The position numbers were made by a program, and so were the translations under genes. A stretch of 64,000 nt of DNA. Source: Pseudarthrobacter oxydans (GTDB taxonomy: Bacteria > Actinomycetota > Actinomycetes > Actinomycetales > Micrococcaceae). The notes below the pieces were generated by a model that searched no databases, had not been told where the DNA came from, and saw only the letters and a program-made list of their open reading frames with translations. Positions 27,969 through 37,238 of the stretch are shown piece by piece (position 1 is the first letter of the stretch; every line of letters begins with the position of its first letter). Where the stretch lies: NCBI RefSeq assembly GCF_013314975.1, contig NZ_JABTYH010000004.1:124001-188000 (forward strand), given 5' to 3'.

Positions 27969-28289
27969 TCAGGCGTCCTGCCAGCCCCGGCCTTCGCTGA
28001 ATGTGGCAACGAGCGTTCCAACCCCGGCCTGGAGGGAGTTGGACGGGTCAAAGAAGAGGGACCCTTCAGAGGCGCGGCTGTGGAGGATCAGCTGCTCAGC
28101 TTCAAGTTTCGCCTCCGGAACGGTGGCTCCGAGGATGCCGGTCCTGGCCGGCAGCTCCGTGGTGTGCACGGTCTCAGCACCGGTCTCGGACAACGGGATG
28201 GTGGTGCCGGGGTTGATCTCGTCGTGGGGAAAATCGAACCCGGTGTCTTCGGCTGCCGCAGGAATCGTGTACTCCAGGAAATACGTCAT
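27969..28289 (-). CDS. Small acidic protein of unknown function
   Basis: A 106-residue acidic protein (MTYFLEYTIPAAAEDTGFDF; LEAEQLILHSRASEGSLFFD) with no membrane segment or recognised domain. The alternating hydrophobic pattern suggests a small alpha/beta fold. AAAGGTGG lies 4-5 nt before the ATG at 28289, a convincing start. It is convergent with the DUF2071 gene and divergent from the ZIP transporter. Confidence 0.68.
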   Translation of the reverse strand: MTYFLEYTIPAAAEDTGFDFPHDEINPGTTIPLSETGAETVHTTELPARTGILGATVPEAKLEAEQLILHSRASEGSLFFDPSNSLQAGVGTLVATFSEGRGWQDA

Positions 28290-28399
28290 GAAACCACCTT
28301 TGCAGAATCCCCCCGGCGCCGAAAGCCCACCCGCACAGAGGGGTTCGCAGGGGCCAACAGGAGCCAACGCGGCGTCTTCCCACGTCAAGCGGGCGCTCC

Positions 28400-28405
28400 T
28401 ATACT
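28400..28405 (+). promoter_or_regulatory. -10 element of a leaderless ZIP transcript
   Basis: TATACT lies exactly 6 nt before ATG 28412, with TTCCCA 17 bp further upstream as a partial -35. There is no Shine-Dalgarno, so the mRNA probably starts at or next to the ATG. Confidence 0.55.
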
Positions 28406-28411
28406 TGCCGG

Positions 28412-29209
28412 ATGATGATGTCGCTGTGGTTTGGCGTCATAGCATCCAGTGCCCTGGTTCTGGGTGCCTTCATCGGCGTCCGGTTCGAACTTCCCAAGCG
28501 GCTGCTGGCCATGCTCCTGGCCTTCGCCGCCGGCGCCCTCATCACCGCCCTCGCTTTCGAACTGTTCGAGGACGCCTACGAACACGGCGGCATTATCCGC
28601 GCCGCCCTTGGCCTGATGCTGGGCGCAGTGGTATTCACGGTCCTGAGCGCTTTGCTGGACCGGTGGGCGCAGGCCGGAGACCTGCAGCGCGCCAAGGCGG
28701 CTGACGAGGTCCAGGGCAGCGCCAAGCTCGACACTGACACAGCGGCAAGCGACAAGCGCCCCACCTCAGCGTCCACAAGCGGAGCGGCCGGCCTGGCCCT
28801 GCTGGCCGCCGTCACCCTGGACGGCGTCCCGGAAAACCTGGCCCTTGGCATCTCCCTGGGCGAAGGAACAGGCGGTCTGGCGCTGCTGGCCGCAATCTTT
28901 GTCTCCAACTTTCCTGAAGCGCTCGTGGGTTCAGCCTCCATGCGGAGCCAGGGCCGGTCGGCCGGCAGCATTATCGGGCTGTGGGTGGCCTGTGCCGCCC
29001 TGCTGGTCATCGCCGTCGTGCTCGGCGCCGGGCCCCTGTCCGGGACTGATCCGGAAGCAATATCTATACCGCTGGCCTTTGCCGCCGGGGCTGTGATCGC
29101 TTCCCTGGCGGACACCCTGATGCCGGAAGCCTACGAACACGGCGGCCCCGCGGTGGCCCTCAGCACTGCGGCGGGCTTTGTCCTCGCGTTCGTCCTGTCG
29201 CTCGCCTGA
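28412..29209 (+). CDS. ZIP-family metal cation transporter
   Basis: A 265-residue membrane protein with eight hydrophobic segments, matching bacterial ZIP (Zn2+/Fe2+) importers. The metal-site helix reads TLDGVPENLALGISLGEG, where the family usually has H-x-x-x-E; the His is Asp here, but ENLALG and FVSNFPEALVG are kept. A variable Asp/Ser/Lys-rich cytoplasmic loop lies near residues 90-125. The start could be any of three tandem ATGs (28412, 28415, 28418); the first is chosen from the leaderless -10 spacing. The metal is not predictable. Confidence 0.86.
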   Translation: MMMSLWFGVIASSALVLGAFIGVRFELPKRLLAMLLAFAAGALITALAFELFEDAYEHGGIIRAALGLMLGAVVFTVLSALLDRWAQAGDLQRAKAADEVQGSAKLDTDTAASDKRPTSASTSGAAGLALLAAVTLDGVPENLALGISLGEGTGGLALLAAIFVSNFPEALVGSASMRSQGRSAGSIIGLWVACAALLVIAVVLGAGPLSGTDPEAISIPLAFAAGAVIASLADTLMPEAYEHGGPAVALSTAAGFVLAFVLSLA

Positions 29210-29224
29210 GCCCCCACAAAACAG

Positions 29225-31636
29225 CTACTTGCCCAGGCCGGCCTTCCGCAGCGCCTCTGCCATGGCTGTGTTGAGGGGAGCTTCCTTCTTCGCAGGCGCG
29301 GGAGCCGCAGGGGAACGCCCGGGCGAGGGCGCCTTTCGGGCCGGGCCGCCACCCTGCTCCCTGCCGCGGCCCGGGTTCTGCGGGTTGCCGCCGGCGCGCC
29401 CTGTGCCCGCGCGTCCGGCAGCGGGTTCGTCGTCGAGCCGCAGTGTCAGGGAGATCCGCTTCCGGTCCGGGTCGGCCTCCAGCACTTTGACGCGGACCAC
29501 CTGGCCGGACTTCACCACTTCCCGCGGATCGGAGACGAAGCGGTTCGCCATGGCGGACACGTGCACCAGTCCGTCCTGGTGGACGCCCACATCCACGAAC
29601 GCGCCGAACGCCGCAACGTTCGTCACGGTTCCTTCCAGCACCATCCCTGGTTTGAGGTCGGAAATCTTCTCAATCCCGTCTGAGAAGGTTGCGGCCGCAA
29701 ACGCGGGACGCGGGTCCCGTCCCGGTTTGTCCAGCTCGGAGAGGATGTCCTGCACCGTGGGCAGGCCGAACGTCTCGTCCACGAAGTCACGGGGGTCCAG
29801 GGAGGAGGCCGGAGCCGACCCCGCTGCCGCCCGGATCTTCCGGGCTACCGCATAGGACTCGGGATGGACGCTGGAGGCGTCCAGCGGCTCCGCTCCCCCG
29901 GTGATCCGGAGGAAGCCCGCGCACTGCTCGAACGCCTTCGCACCCAGCCGCGGCACCTTCTTCAGGTCAGTGCGCCTGGCGAAGGGCCCGTGTTCGTTCC
30001 GGTAGGCCACGATGTTTTCGCTCAGCAAGGGTCCGACGCCGGCCACGCGGCTGAGCAGCGCGGGCGAGGCGGTGTTGACGTCCACGCCCACGGCGTTCAC
30101 GCAGTCCTCCACCACCGCGTCCAGGCTGCGGTCCAGCTTCGAGGCTGTCACGTCGTGCTGGTACTGGCCCACGCCAATGGATTTCGGATCGATCTTCACC
30201 AACTCGGCGAGGGGGTCCTGGAGGCGGCGTGCAATGGACACTGCACCGCGCAGCGACACGTCCATGCCCGGCAGCTCCGCCGCAGCCAGTGCCGAGGCGG
30301 AATACACGGAGGCGCCCGCTTCCGAGACCACCAGCTTCTGGGGTTTGCGGTCCACCTCCGGCAGCCGCTTGATCAGTTCGGCGGCGAGCTTGTCGGTTTC
30401 CCGGGACGCCGTGCCGTTACCGATGGCCACAAGTTCGACGGCGTGCTGCCGCGCCAGCCGGACCAGCGTGGCCAGTGCTTCGTCCCACTTCCGCAACGGG
30501 GCGTGCGGGTACACGGTGTCGGTGGCCACGACCTTGCCGGTGCCGTCCACCACGGCCACTTTGACGCCGGTCCGGAGCCCCGGATCCAGGCCGAGGGTTG
30601 CCCGGTTCCCTGCGGGGGCGGCCAGGAGGACGTCCCGGAGGTTCGCCGCGAAAACGCGGACGGCTTCGTCCTCCGCGGCGGCGAACATCCTGCCGCGAAG
30701 GTCGGCCGTCAGCCGGGACAGCAGGCGGGAACGCCACGCCACCTGCGCGGTCTGGATCAACCAGGAGTCGGCGGGACGTCCCCTGTCGGCGACCCCGAGG
30801 CACCTGGCCACCGCTGACTCGTAGCGCGTGCGTGCGGCGGCAAGGGCGGCGTCGTCCTGTGGATCTGCCTCGGCAAGGTCCAGCTCGAGGACGCCGTCCT
30901 TTTCCCCGCGCAGCAGCGCGAGGACCCGGTGGGACGGCATGCCCGCAGGCGCCTGGGCGAACTCGAAGTAGTCAGCGAACTTCTGGCCGTCGCTTTCCTT
31001 CCCCTTCTTCACGCGTGAGACCATGCGGCCCTGCGCCCACAGGCGCTCCCGCAGGTCAGCGGCCAGGTCCGGATCCTGGGCCACCCGCTCCACCAGGATG
31101 GAGCGTGCCCCGGCGAGAGCCGCTGCGGCGTCGGTGACGGCGTGTTCGGGGTTGAGGTACTTGCCGGCTTCGCGTTCCGGGTCCAGGTCCGGCCGCTTAA
31201 GCAGGGAGTCTGCCAGGGGTTCAAGGCCGGCTTCCCGCGCGATCTGCGCCTTGGTCCGCCGCTTGGACTTGAAGGGTAGGTAGATGTCCTCCAGCCGGGA
31301 CTTGGTGTCCGCCGCGAGGATGGCCTTCTTCAGCTCCGGCGTCAGCTGGCCCTGTGCGTCAATCGCTTCCAGGACGGCACGACGGCGGTCGGCAAGTTCG
31401 CGGAGGTAGCGGAGCCGTTCGTCGAGCTCACGGAGCTGGGTGTCGTCCAGCGTCCCGGTGGCTTCCTTGCGGTAGCGGGCGACGAACGGCACGGTGGATC
31501 CGCCGTCGAGCAGTTCAACGGCTGCCTTCACCTGCCATGCTTTGACGCCCAGCTCGGTGGCGATCTGGGTATGGATGGCATCGTCCGTTATCGGGGAGGC
31601 GGACGGGGCGGAAGGGGCCTGCGGCAGTTGAGTCAC
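29225..31636 (-). CDS. tex: Tex-family RNA-binding transcription accessory protein
   Basis: An 803-residue cytoplasmic protein of the Tex/Spt6-like family, which affects transcription and binds RNA. Order of domains: N-terminal helical region (GSTVPFVARYRKEATG, TLDDTQLRELDERLRYL); YqgF/RNase H-like domain near 345-480 (TLGLDPGLRTGVKVAVVDG); helix-hairpin-helix (VNTASPALLSRVAGVG, RTDLKKVPRLGAKAFEQC); C-terminal S1 domain (GMVLEGTVTNVAAFGAFVD, GLVHVSAMANRFV). A ~65-residue Gly/Pro/Ala/Arg-rich tail follows, longer than in many homologues and possibly nucleic-acid binding. The start GTG 31636 has an AAGG upstream; the frame continues to 32107 without homology. Confidence 0.93.
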   Translation of the reverse strand: MTQLPQAPSAPSASPITDDAIHTQIATELGVKAWQVKAAVELLDGGSTVPFVARYRKEATGTLDDTQLRELDERLRYLRELADRRRAVLEAIDAQGQLTPELKKAILAADTKSRLEDIYLPFKSKRRTKAQIAREAGLEPLADSLLKRPDLDPEREAGKYLNPEHAVTDAAAALAGARSILVERVAQDPDLAADLRERLWAQGRMVSRVKKGKESDGQKFADYFEFAQAPAGMPSHRVLALLRGEKDGVLELDLAEADPQDDAALAAARTRYESAVARCLGVADRGRPADSWLIQTAQVAWRSRLLSRLTADLRGRMFAAAEDEAVRVFAANLRDVLLAAPAGNRATLGLDPGLRTGVKVAVVDGTGKVVATDTVYPHAPLRKWDEALATLVRLARQHAVELVAIGNGTASRETDKLAAELIKRLPEVDRKPQKLVVSEAGASVYSASALAAAELPGMDVSLRGAVSIARRLQDPLAELVKIDPKSIGVGQYQHDVTASKLDRSLDAVVEDCVNAVGVDVNTASPALLSRVAGVGPLLSENIVAYRNEHGPFARRTDLKKVPRLGAKAFEQCAGFLRITGGAEPLDASSVHPESYAVARKIRAAAGSAPASSLDPRDFVDETFGLPTVQDILSELDKPGRDPRPAFAAATFSDGIEKISDLKPGMVLEGTVTNVAAFGAFVDVGVHQDGLVHVSAMANRFVSDPREVVKSGQVVRVKVLEADPDRKRISLTLRLDDEPAAGRAGTGRAGGNPQNPGRGREQGGGPARKAPSPGRSPAAPAPAKKEAPLNTAMAEALRKAGLGK

Positions 31637-31792
31637 CAGAACATCTTGCCTTACCGGATTGCGCGGCTCCACTGCTGGGGCGCGAGTCCGCTCCACCCAG
31701 GTTGTTCCGGGCAAGGGTATTCCGCTGCCGCCGGCAAAGTGCTGTAGTTGAGGTGCCGTCACAGGCACCCAATGCTCGAGGAAGAGGCCACC

Positions 31793-32089
31793 ATGAGGGA
31801 ACTGCTTATCATTTTTCAGGAGGGGTTCGACGAGGCAAACATCACCGTGACGGTTAACGGGAAGCAGGCGCGGCGGGATATTGGGGTCTCCACCAATCCG
31901 ATCCTTGGCATCGCCAACGAGGTGTCCGTTGAGCTGCCGGCAAAAGGCGCGCAGGTGGGTGTGGAGGTGACGAACCGCGGCCTGAAGGCCATCACCAAGG
32001 TGAGCGGCAGGCCGAAGAGCGTGCTGGTTTCGATCGAGGACGGCAGGCTTGTGATGAAAGAGGGAACCGGCAGGGAGGCGCTGCTGTAG
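31793..32089 (+). CDS. Small conserved-looking protein of unknown function
   Basis: A 98-residue basic/beta-rich protein (MRELLIIFQEGFDEANITVT; EVSVELPAKGAQVGVEVTNRG) with no membrane helix. The pattern of strands suggests a single beta-sandwich domain, but no family is recognised. Strong AGGAAGAGG precedes the ATG at 31793. It is divergent from tex; the next 200 bp hold no gene and end in a hairpin. Confidence 0.68.
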   Translation: MRELLIIFQEGFDEANITVTVNGKQARRDIGVSTNPILGIANEVSVELPAKGAQVGVEVTNRGLKAITKVSGRPKSVLVSIEDGRLVMKEGTGREALL

Positions 32090-32257
32090 CGGGTTAAAGC
32101 AGCCCAAGTATGGCCCTAGTAAAAGTCCATTCGCTGGAGTACGATCTGATCACCGCCGGCATCCTGGAGGACCCGGCGGGCCAAATCTCCAGAGTTTGAG
32201 CCAAAGGCCGTCGGATGGCCTGCGGCGCCCGCTGCCGGGACAGCACACCGCGCAGCC

Positions 32258-32297
32258 AACGACGGCGGCACCCAGGCCGGGTGCCGCCGCCGTCGTT
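32258..32297. terminator. Bidirectional hairpin terminator
   Basis: AACGACGGCGGCACCC (32258-32273) pairs with the right arm 32279-32297 (GGGTGCCGCCGCCGTCGTT) with a 3-nt bulge, followed by AATTT. It lies between the convergent small gene and the OYE gene. Bases 32090-32257 show nothing else I can name. Confidence 0.75.
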
Positions 32298-32307
32298 AAT
32301 TTCCGTC

Positions 32308-33378
32308 CTAGTTCTGGTAGGCGGGGTAGTCCGTGTAGCCCTCCGCGCCGTCCGCGTAGAACGTGGAGGGGTCCGGCTCGTTGAGGGGAAGGCTTTCCTT
32401 CCAGCGGCGGGCGAGGTCCGGGTTGGCGATGGCGGGGCGGCCCACCACTACGGCGTCGGCATGTCCGTCGTCCACCAGGGCTGCTGCCTCGTCTCGGGTG
32501 GTGATCACGCCAAAGCCGGTGTTGACCAGGAAGGTCCCGCCGAAACGGACCCGGAGGTCCTGGACCAGGTCACCCGCGGGCTCGTGGTGCAGGATGCTCA
32601 GGTAGGCGAGGTTGAGCGGGGCGATGCTGTCCACCAGCACCTCGTAGGTGGCGCGGACGTCAGCGGCGTCGGTCTCGGCGATGCCCTGCACGTTGTGCTC
32701 CGGGGAGATGCGGATGCCGACGCGGTTGGCGCCCACGGCTGCCACCACCGCGTTGACCGTTTCGATGACGAACCGGGCACGGTTCTCGGGTGAGCCGCCG
32801 TAGCTGTCGTCCCGCACGTTGGAGTTCGGGGCCAGGAATTCGTGCAGCAGGTACCCGTTGGCCGAGTGCAGCTCCACGCCGTCGAATCCGGCCTCGATGG
32901 CATTGAGTGACGCGTTGACGAATTCCTGGATCACCATGGGGAGTTCGTCCGTGGTCAGGGCATGCGGCACCGGGTAGGGCTGCTTCCCCTGCGGGGTGCG
33001 GACGATGCCGTCAATGGCGACGGCGCTGGGGGCCACCAGCTCGAGTCCGCCGGTGATGTCAGGATGCGATACCCGTCCGCCGTGCATGATCTGGGCGAAC
33101 ATGCGGCCGCCTTCGGCGTGGACGGCGTCGGTGACCTTCTTCCAGCCGGCAACCTGTTCCTCGGTGACGATGCCGGGCTGGCCGGCGTAGGAGCGGCCAA
33201 CCGGGGTCGGGAACGTTCCTTCGCTGACGATGAGGCCCAGGGACGCGCGCTGGCGGTAATGCTCTACGACAAGCGGACCGGGGACCCCTGCCTCACCTGC
33301 GCGGAGCCTCGTCAAGGGTGCCATGACCAGGCGGTTGGGAAGCTCAAGTTCGCCGAGGCTGAGGGGGGAAAACAGCAT
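32308..33378 (-). CDS. Alkene reductase, Old Yellow Enzyme family (NADH:flavin oxidoreductase)
   Basis: A 356-residue FMN-dependent TIM-barrel enzyme reducing activated C=C bonds. MLFSPLSLGELELPNRLVMAPLTR begins the barrel (FMN phosphate region); MHGGRVSHP is the HxGR segment; ELHSANGYLLHEFL supplies the His-x-x-Asn substrate pair; SYGGSPENRARF is the conserved Tyr-containing motif. Size and motifs match N-ethylmaleimide reductase/alkene reductases. ATG 33378 follows AAAGGAA; an in-frame extension to 33438 lacks an RBS. Confidence 0.92.
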   Translation of the reverse strand: MLFSPLSLGELELPNRLVMAPLTRLRAGEAGVPGPLVVEHYRQRASLGLIVSEGTFPTPVGRSYAGQPGIVTEEQVAGWKKVTDAVHAEGGRMFAQIMHGGRVSHPDITGGLELVAPSAVAIDGIVRTPQGKQPYPVPHALTTDELPMVIQEFVNASLNAIEAGFDGVELHSANGYLLHEFLAPNSNVRDDSYGGSPENRARFVIETVNAVVAAVGANRVGIRISPEHNVQGIAETDAADVRATYEVLVDSIAPLNLAYLSILHHEPAGDLVQDLRVRFGGTFLVNTGFGVITTRDEAAALVDDGHADAVVVGRPAIANPDLARRWKESLPLNEPDPSTFYADGAEGYTDYPAYQN

Positions 33379-33502
33379 GCGCGGTTCCTTTCGAAGGCTG
33401 AAGACGTACTGCCTTGGCCAACCGGGATTCTGCAGCAACTATTCCTGTTGCGATGGGAATCACAGCAGGTGGACGGCGGGCTCCGGGGCCTTCGGCCGCC
33501 GC

Positions 33503-34426
33503 CTACCTTGCAGCCCCGGGGCAGCCCTGGCCCTGGGGGTTGGCGTTGCAGTCGTCAGCGTAGTTGCGCGTCAGCGAGCGCCACGCACTGATGGTTTGCG
33601 GAGGAGCGCTGAACTGGCCCTGGCCGGGAATCGGCAGGGGCGGCCCGGCATTGACCGAGTAGGTTCCCTGGAAGGTGGTGGTCACCTCCACCTGGAAGTC
33701 ACCGGTAGCCCCGTAGGCGTGGCTTGTCCGGGTCTTTTCGCCCCACCGGTCCTGGGGTAGCGGCCCGCCCATGGAAGGCTGGGGTCCGAACACGGTCCCG
33801 TCGCCGTAGTTCCACGTGTACTGGAATGGGGTGGCCACGATGTGCACCTGCTGCCCGAACATGGTGACGTCGAACTGCTGCTCGGCTGCCTCCGCGTAGA
33901 AGTTGGTCTCAGCACCCCGCAACGTGTGCGGGCTGGGTTGTGCCACCACTGTTCCAGCATTGACCGGCAGGCTCTGGAACTCCCGCTGGATGTCAGCTGC
34001 GATCCTGGGCAGCAAGTCCTCGGGCCTGGCGTCGAAAAGGCACGTGGGGCCGGAGTGATGAGCCCAAACAGCGCCGGGCACACCTCGGGGCCGGGAAAGC
34101 CAGGTGACGGGAATGCCCTCTTCACCGTCGGGCCCATCCTTGCACTCCAACTGGCGGGCAAGGCAAGGAGTATCAAAGTCTCCCCCACCGAGGTGGCACT
34201 GGAGTTCGTACTTGTACTCATTCGGGTCGGTATATGGGAGGGATGGATCAGCTCGTACGAAATCCTTGATCCCAGCGTCCCACGCATATCCATTGAATTG
34301 CAGGCCGGGGTTCCATTCCCCACCGAACTCAGGATCGCTCGCGTCTTCTGCACTCGACGGGTAGGCAAAAAGGGCAATTAAGACCGCCGCAACGAGGAAG
34401 GTACTGAGCGGACGATAACCACCCAC
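33503..34426 (-). CDS. Secreted PKD-domain-like protein
   Basis: A 307-residue exported protein. The N-terminus (RPLSTFLVAAVLIALFAYPSSA) is a signal peptide, cleaved near residue 27. The C-terminal half holds a PKD-like beta-sandwich: FQYTWNYGDGTVFGP, TRTSHAYGATGDFQVEVTT. Six Cys suggest disulfides in the N-terminal half. The gene starts at GTG 34426, 2 nt after the lipoprotein gene stop, so the two are co-expressed and probably act together on the cell surface. Base composition around 33.9-34.7 kb is less GC-rich than the flanks. No specific function is recognised. Confidence 0.8.
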   Translation of the reverse strand: MGGYRPLSTFLVAAVLIALFAYPSSAEDASDPEFGGEWNPGLQFNGYAWDAGIKDFVRADPSLPYTDPNEYKYELQCHLGGGDFDTPCLARQLECKDGPDGEEGIPVTWLSRPRGVPGAVWAHHSGPTCLFDARPEDLLPRIAADIQREFQSLPVNAGTVVAQPSPHTLRGAETNFYAEAAEQQFDVTMFGQQVHIVATPFQYTWNYGDGTVFGPQPSMGGPLPQDRWGEKTRTSHAYGATGDFQVEVTTTFQGTYSVNAGPPLPIPGQGQFSAPPQTISAWRSLTRNYADDCNANPQGQGCPGAAR

Positions 34427-34428
34427 TG

Positions 34429-35091
34429 CTAGCCGACTATGCTTCCGAGCTCAGTCACTGACCAAGCGCCGTTCTTGTAAGCGAGGACAAGGAGATTACC
34501 TTGATCAGGCATCGGCGGGTCAGTCCGAGCTATGGTTCCGTCAGCACGCATGTAAGACAAGGGCTCCTGACGAACTTGAACAGCGACCTTGTAGTTTCCC
34601 GCTTCGTCCTTCTCAAATGTTGTGTCCGCAACAGGTGTGGTGAGTTTTCCGCCTACAAGCCATCGTCCTTCTGAGTTCCAGTTGACGATCACTTCTTTAA
34701 CTTTTTGGCACGCCGCACAGGCCGGTGGCTCGATGCTCTCGAAGGTAGCGACGTCCCCAGTTTCGTACGAATAACTCAGCACACTGAACCAGTACTTCGC
34801 GAAGGCTTCTGCCCCCTCCTTCGTCTCCGTCTTCGCGACCTCGGGCAGCACCGGGACGGGGACGTTTTGGGCGGGACCGGACGCGTCGGCCGGCTTGTAC
34901 ACGGCGGTGGGTGTCGGGGTCGGGCTGGACGGAGGGCTGGACGTGGCCGAACCCGTCGGCGTGGAGGACACGGCACCGGGATCTGCGGGGGCTCCACCCG
35001 CGCAGCCGGCCAGCATGAGTGCCGCAGCAACAGCAGCACCGGCAGCAGCTGACCGGATTCCCCAAGGCGTGGAGACGTTGATTGATGTCAT
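34429..35091 (-). CDS. DUF6318-family lipoprotein
   Basis: A 220-residue lipoprotein: signal helix AAAGAAVAAALMLAGC ends in a lipobox (LAGC, Cys about 30), followed by a Ser/Thr/Pro-rich linker, then a conserved domain YKPADASGPAQNVPVPVLPE, EGAEAFAKYWFSVLSYSYETG and CAACQKVKEVI, as found in actinobacterial DUF6318 proteins (NTF2-like fold by pattern). It is tethered to the outer face of the membrane. It is the first gene of a pair with the PKD protein. ATG 35091. Confidence 0.85.
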   Translation of the reverse strand: MTSINVSTPWGIRSAAAGAAVAAALMLAGCAGGAPADPGAVSSTPTGSATSSPPSSPTPTPTAVYKPADASGPAQNVPVPVLPEVAKTETKEGAEAFAKYWFSVLSYSYETGDVATFESIEPPACAACQKVKEVIVNWNSEGRWLVGGKLTTPVADTTFEKDEAGNYKVAVQVRQEPLSYMRADGTIARTDPPMPDQGNLLVLAYKNGAWSVTELGSIVG

Positions 35092-35233
35092 GGGCCGCTA
35101 ATCCCCCAGTAGTTTCAAGACGGCTAACTCCGGACAATGACTTAAGGGTAGCCCAGGTCACATTTCACCCATCAAACTTATCCACAGCTACCGCCAATGG
35201 TTTATCACCACAGAAGCCCTGAAAGACGTCATA

Positions 35234-35267
35234 AAGGGAGCCGGCGCATGAATGCGCCGGCTCCCTT
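35234..35267. terminator. Hairpin terminator downstream of the NCS1 permease
   Basis: AAGGGAGCCGGCGCAT (35234-35249) is a perfect inverted repeat of ATGCGCCGGCTCCCTT (35252-35267); on the minus strand it is followed by TTTAT. It ends the permease transcript. Bases 35092-35233 contain an isolated TTATCCACA (35178-35186) but no gene. Confidence 0.75.
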
Positions 35268-35299
35268 CCCTCAAAGCCCTTTCCCGTGACCAGGCGAAG

Positions 35300-37027
35300 C
35301 TACTTTTGCGGAGGCAACACCAACTCCCCTGTCTTGTCCGTGGACAAGGCGAGCGACGAGACATACTGCGGGCCGCCGTTGGGCGCGTCCTTCGCCGACC
35401 GCACCATGTCCGGACGCTCAAATTCAATCCCCGTGACGTGGCAGAGGAGCTTGGCGTCGCTGGGGTTCCCGTCGGCGTCGAACATCGGCAGGTCGATGCC
35501 GTCGTCGGTGCGGCGGAGGTAGTACCGTCCGCGGGTGGCCAGCGCCAGCACCGGCGGAAGGACCAGGGCAAGGCCCACCGCGAAGATCGGCGAGAACGGC
35601 TGGATCGCGGAGCCAAAGGCACCAAAGAACACGGCAATCGAAATTCCAGCGGAGGCGAGCATCGACACAAAGCCCACCGGGTTCACGGCATACAGCATGC
35701 CCCGCCGGAATTCGGGAACCTTGGGGGAAATCTTCAGCAGGTATTTGTTGATGGCGATATCGGACGCCACCGTGACAACCCAGGCCATGGCGCAGTTGGC
35801 ATAGAAGCCCAGGATCGTGTTGAGGAAGTCGAACATGTTGGCTTCCATCAGGACCAGGGCAATGGCCAGGTTGACCACCACGAACACCATGCGTCCCGGA
35901 TAGGTCTTGGTGATGCGGGTGAAGCTGTTGGTCCAGGCCAGCGAACCCGAATACGCGTTGGTGACGTTGATCTTGATCTGCGAGATGACCACCAGCACCA
36001 CGGCCAGCGTCATCGCCAGCCAGGCCGGCATCATCTCCCGGTAGACGCCCAGGAACTGGTGCACCGGCTCATTCGCCGTGGCAGACGCCGCCGGGTCCAG
36101 GGTTGCGATGAGGTAGATGGCGATGAACAGGCCCACGATCTGCTTGATCGCGCCGAAGATCACCCAGCCGGGTCCGGCCAGGATGACCGCCCGCCACCAC
36201 GCCCCCTTGTTGGCTTCGGTGCGCGGCGGCATGAACCGGAGGTAGTCGATCTGTTCGGCAATCTGCGCCATCAGGGACAGGCAGACACCCGCTGCCAGCA
36301 TCACCGACGCAAGGTTGGGGCCGCCGTCGCCCGATTCGCCCGTGTACGCAAAAAAGGTGTTGATGCTTTCCGGGTGCGAGACCAGCAGGTATCCCACCGG
36401 CACCACCATCAGCAGCAGCCACAGTGGGGTGGTCCACACCTGCAGCTTGGCCAGGGTGTTCATCCCGTAGATCACCAGCGGAATGATGATCACCGTGGAG
36501 GCTGCGTACCCCAGCCACTGCGGAATGCCCAGGCCCACTTCCAGGCCCTGCGCCATGATGGAGCCTTCCAGGGCGAAGAAGATGAAGGTGAACGTCGCGA
36601 AGATGACGTTGGTGACCACCGACCCGTAGTAGCCGAAGCCGGAGCCGCGGGTGATGAGGTCAAGATCGATGTTGTACCGCGCCGCGTAATACGCCAGCGG
36701 AAAGCCGGTGGCGAAGATGATGACGGCGGCAACCAGGATGCCGAAGATGGCGTTGACCGTCCCATAGGCGATCCCGATGTTCGCGCCGATGGAGAAGTCC
36801 GCCAGATAGGCGATGCCGCCCAGCGCACTGGTTGCCACCACCCCCGCGCTCCACTTGCGGTAGGAGCGTGGTGCGAAGCGGAGCGTATAGTCCTCCAGGC
36901 TTTCCTTGGTGGCGTTCAGCGCTGCGGCGTTGCCCGCCGCCGGGGCCGCTTGAGCGCTTCCGACGACGGCGGCACCAGGCTGTGCCGGCGGGTCCAGCAG
37001 CTGCGTTGTCTCTTTGTCATTGCTCAT
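35300..37027 (-). CDS. NCS1-family purine/cytosine permease
   Basis: A 575-residue membrane protein with 12 helices of the NCS1 nucleobase-cation symporter family. An N-terminal ~55-residue cytosolic tail leads to YTLRFAPRSYRKWSAGVV, then GSGFGYYGSVVTNVIFATFT (helix 3) and INVTNAYSGSLAWTNSF (helix 8), regions that line the substrate site. A ~75-residue soluble C-terminal tail is unusual. Substrates of the family include cytosine, allantoin, hydantoins and thiamine precursors; the substrate here is unknown. It is divergent from bioB across 211 bp, but a vitamin link is only positional. Confidence 0.87.
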   Translation of the reverse strand: MSNDKETTQLLDPPAQPGAAVVGSAQAAPAAGNAAALNATKESLEDYTLRFAPRSYRKWSAGVVATSALGGIAYLADFSIGANIGIAYGTVNAIFGILVAAVIIFATGFPLAYYAARYNIDLDLITRGSGFGYYGSVVTNVIFATFTFIFFALEGSIMAQGLEVGLGIPQWLGYAASTVIIIPLVIYGMNTLAKLQVWTTPLWLLLMVVPVGYLLVSHPESINTFFAYTGESGDGGPNLASVMLAAGVCLSLMAQIAEQIDYLRFMPPRTEANKGAWWRAVILAGPGWVIFGAIKQIVGLFIAIYLIATLDPAASATANEPVHQFLGVYREMMPAWLAMTLAVVLVVISQIKINVTNAYSGSLAWTNSFTRITKTYPGRMVFVVVNLAIALVLMEANMFDFLNTILGFYANCAMAWVVTVASDIAINKYLLKISPKVPEFRRGMLYAVNPVGFVSMLASAGISIAVFFGAFGSAIQPFSPIFAVGLALVLPPVLALATRGRYYLRRTDDGIDLPMFDADGNPSDAKLLCHVTGIEFERPDMVRSAKDAPNGGPQYVSSLALSTDKTGELVLPPQK

Positions 37028-37129
37028 GGAATTGCGTCGCTTTCGTGTCTAAGGGATCTGATGCGACGCTATCCGGCACGAACGACAGCCCGGTCACGGG
37101 CTTGTTTCGGCGGCGTTAAGCCTTGACTG

Positions 37130-37152
37130 CTGCTGTAAACAAAAGCAGTTAC
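37130..37152. promoter_or_regulatory. Inverted repeats upstream of bioB, candidate biotin operator
   Basis: CTGCT/AGCAG (37130-37134/37144-37148) and GTAAAC/GTTAC (37135-37140/37148-37152) lie beside TTGACT (37123-37128). GTAAC...GTTAC-like halves recall actinobacterial BioQ/BirA sites, but the match is partial. Confidence 0.3.
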
Positions 37153-37238
37153 CGCCCATTGTTGGCCTTCCACAAAACCGGCCGCATCTGCCGGAATTAC
37201 TGTCGGAAAGGAGATCACAACCGAAAGCAAGGACGGCG

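Noticed and set aside
35178..35186. Perfect DnaA-box-like TTATCCACA
   Set aside because: Only one clear copy with no cluster, dnaA/dnaN or AT-rich unwinding region; chance occurrence is likely.
37028..37238. Riboswitch (biotin, purine or thiamine class) between permease and bioB
   Set aside because: Only short inverted repeats are seen; no recognised riboswitch consensus.
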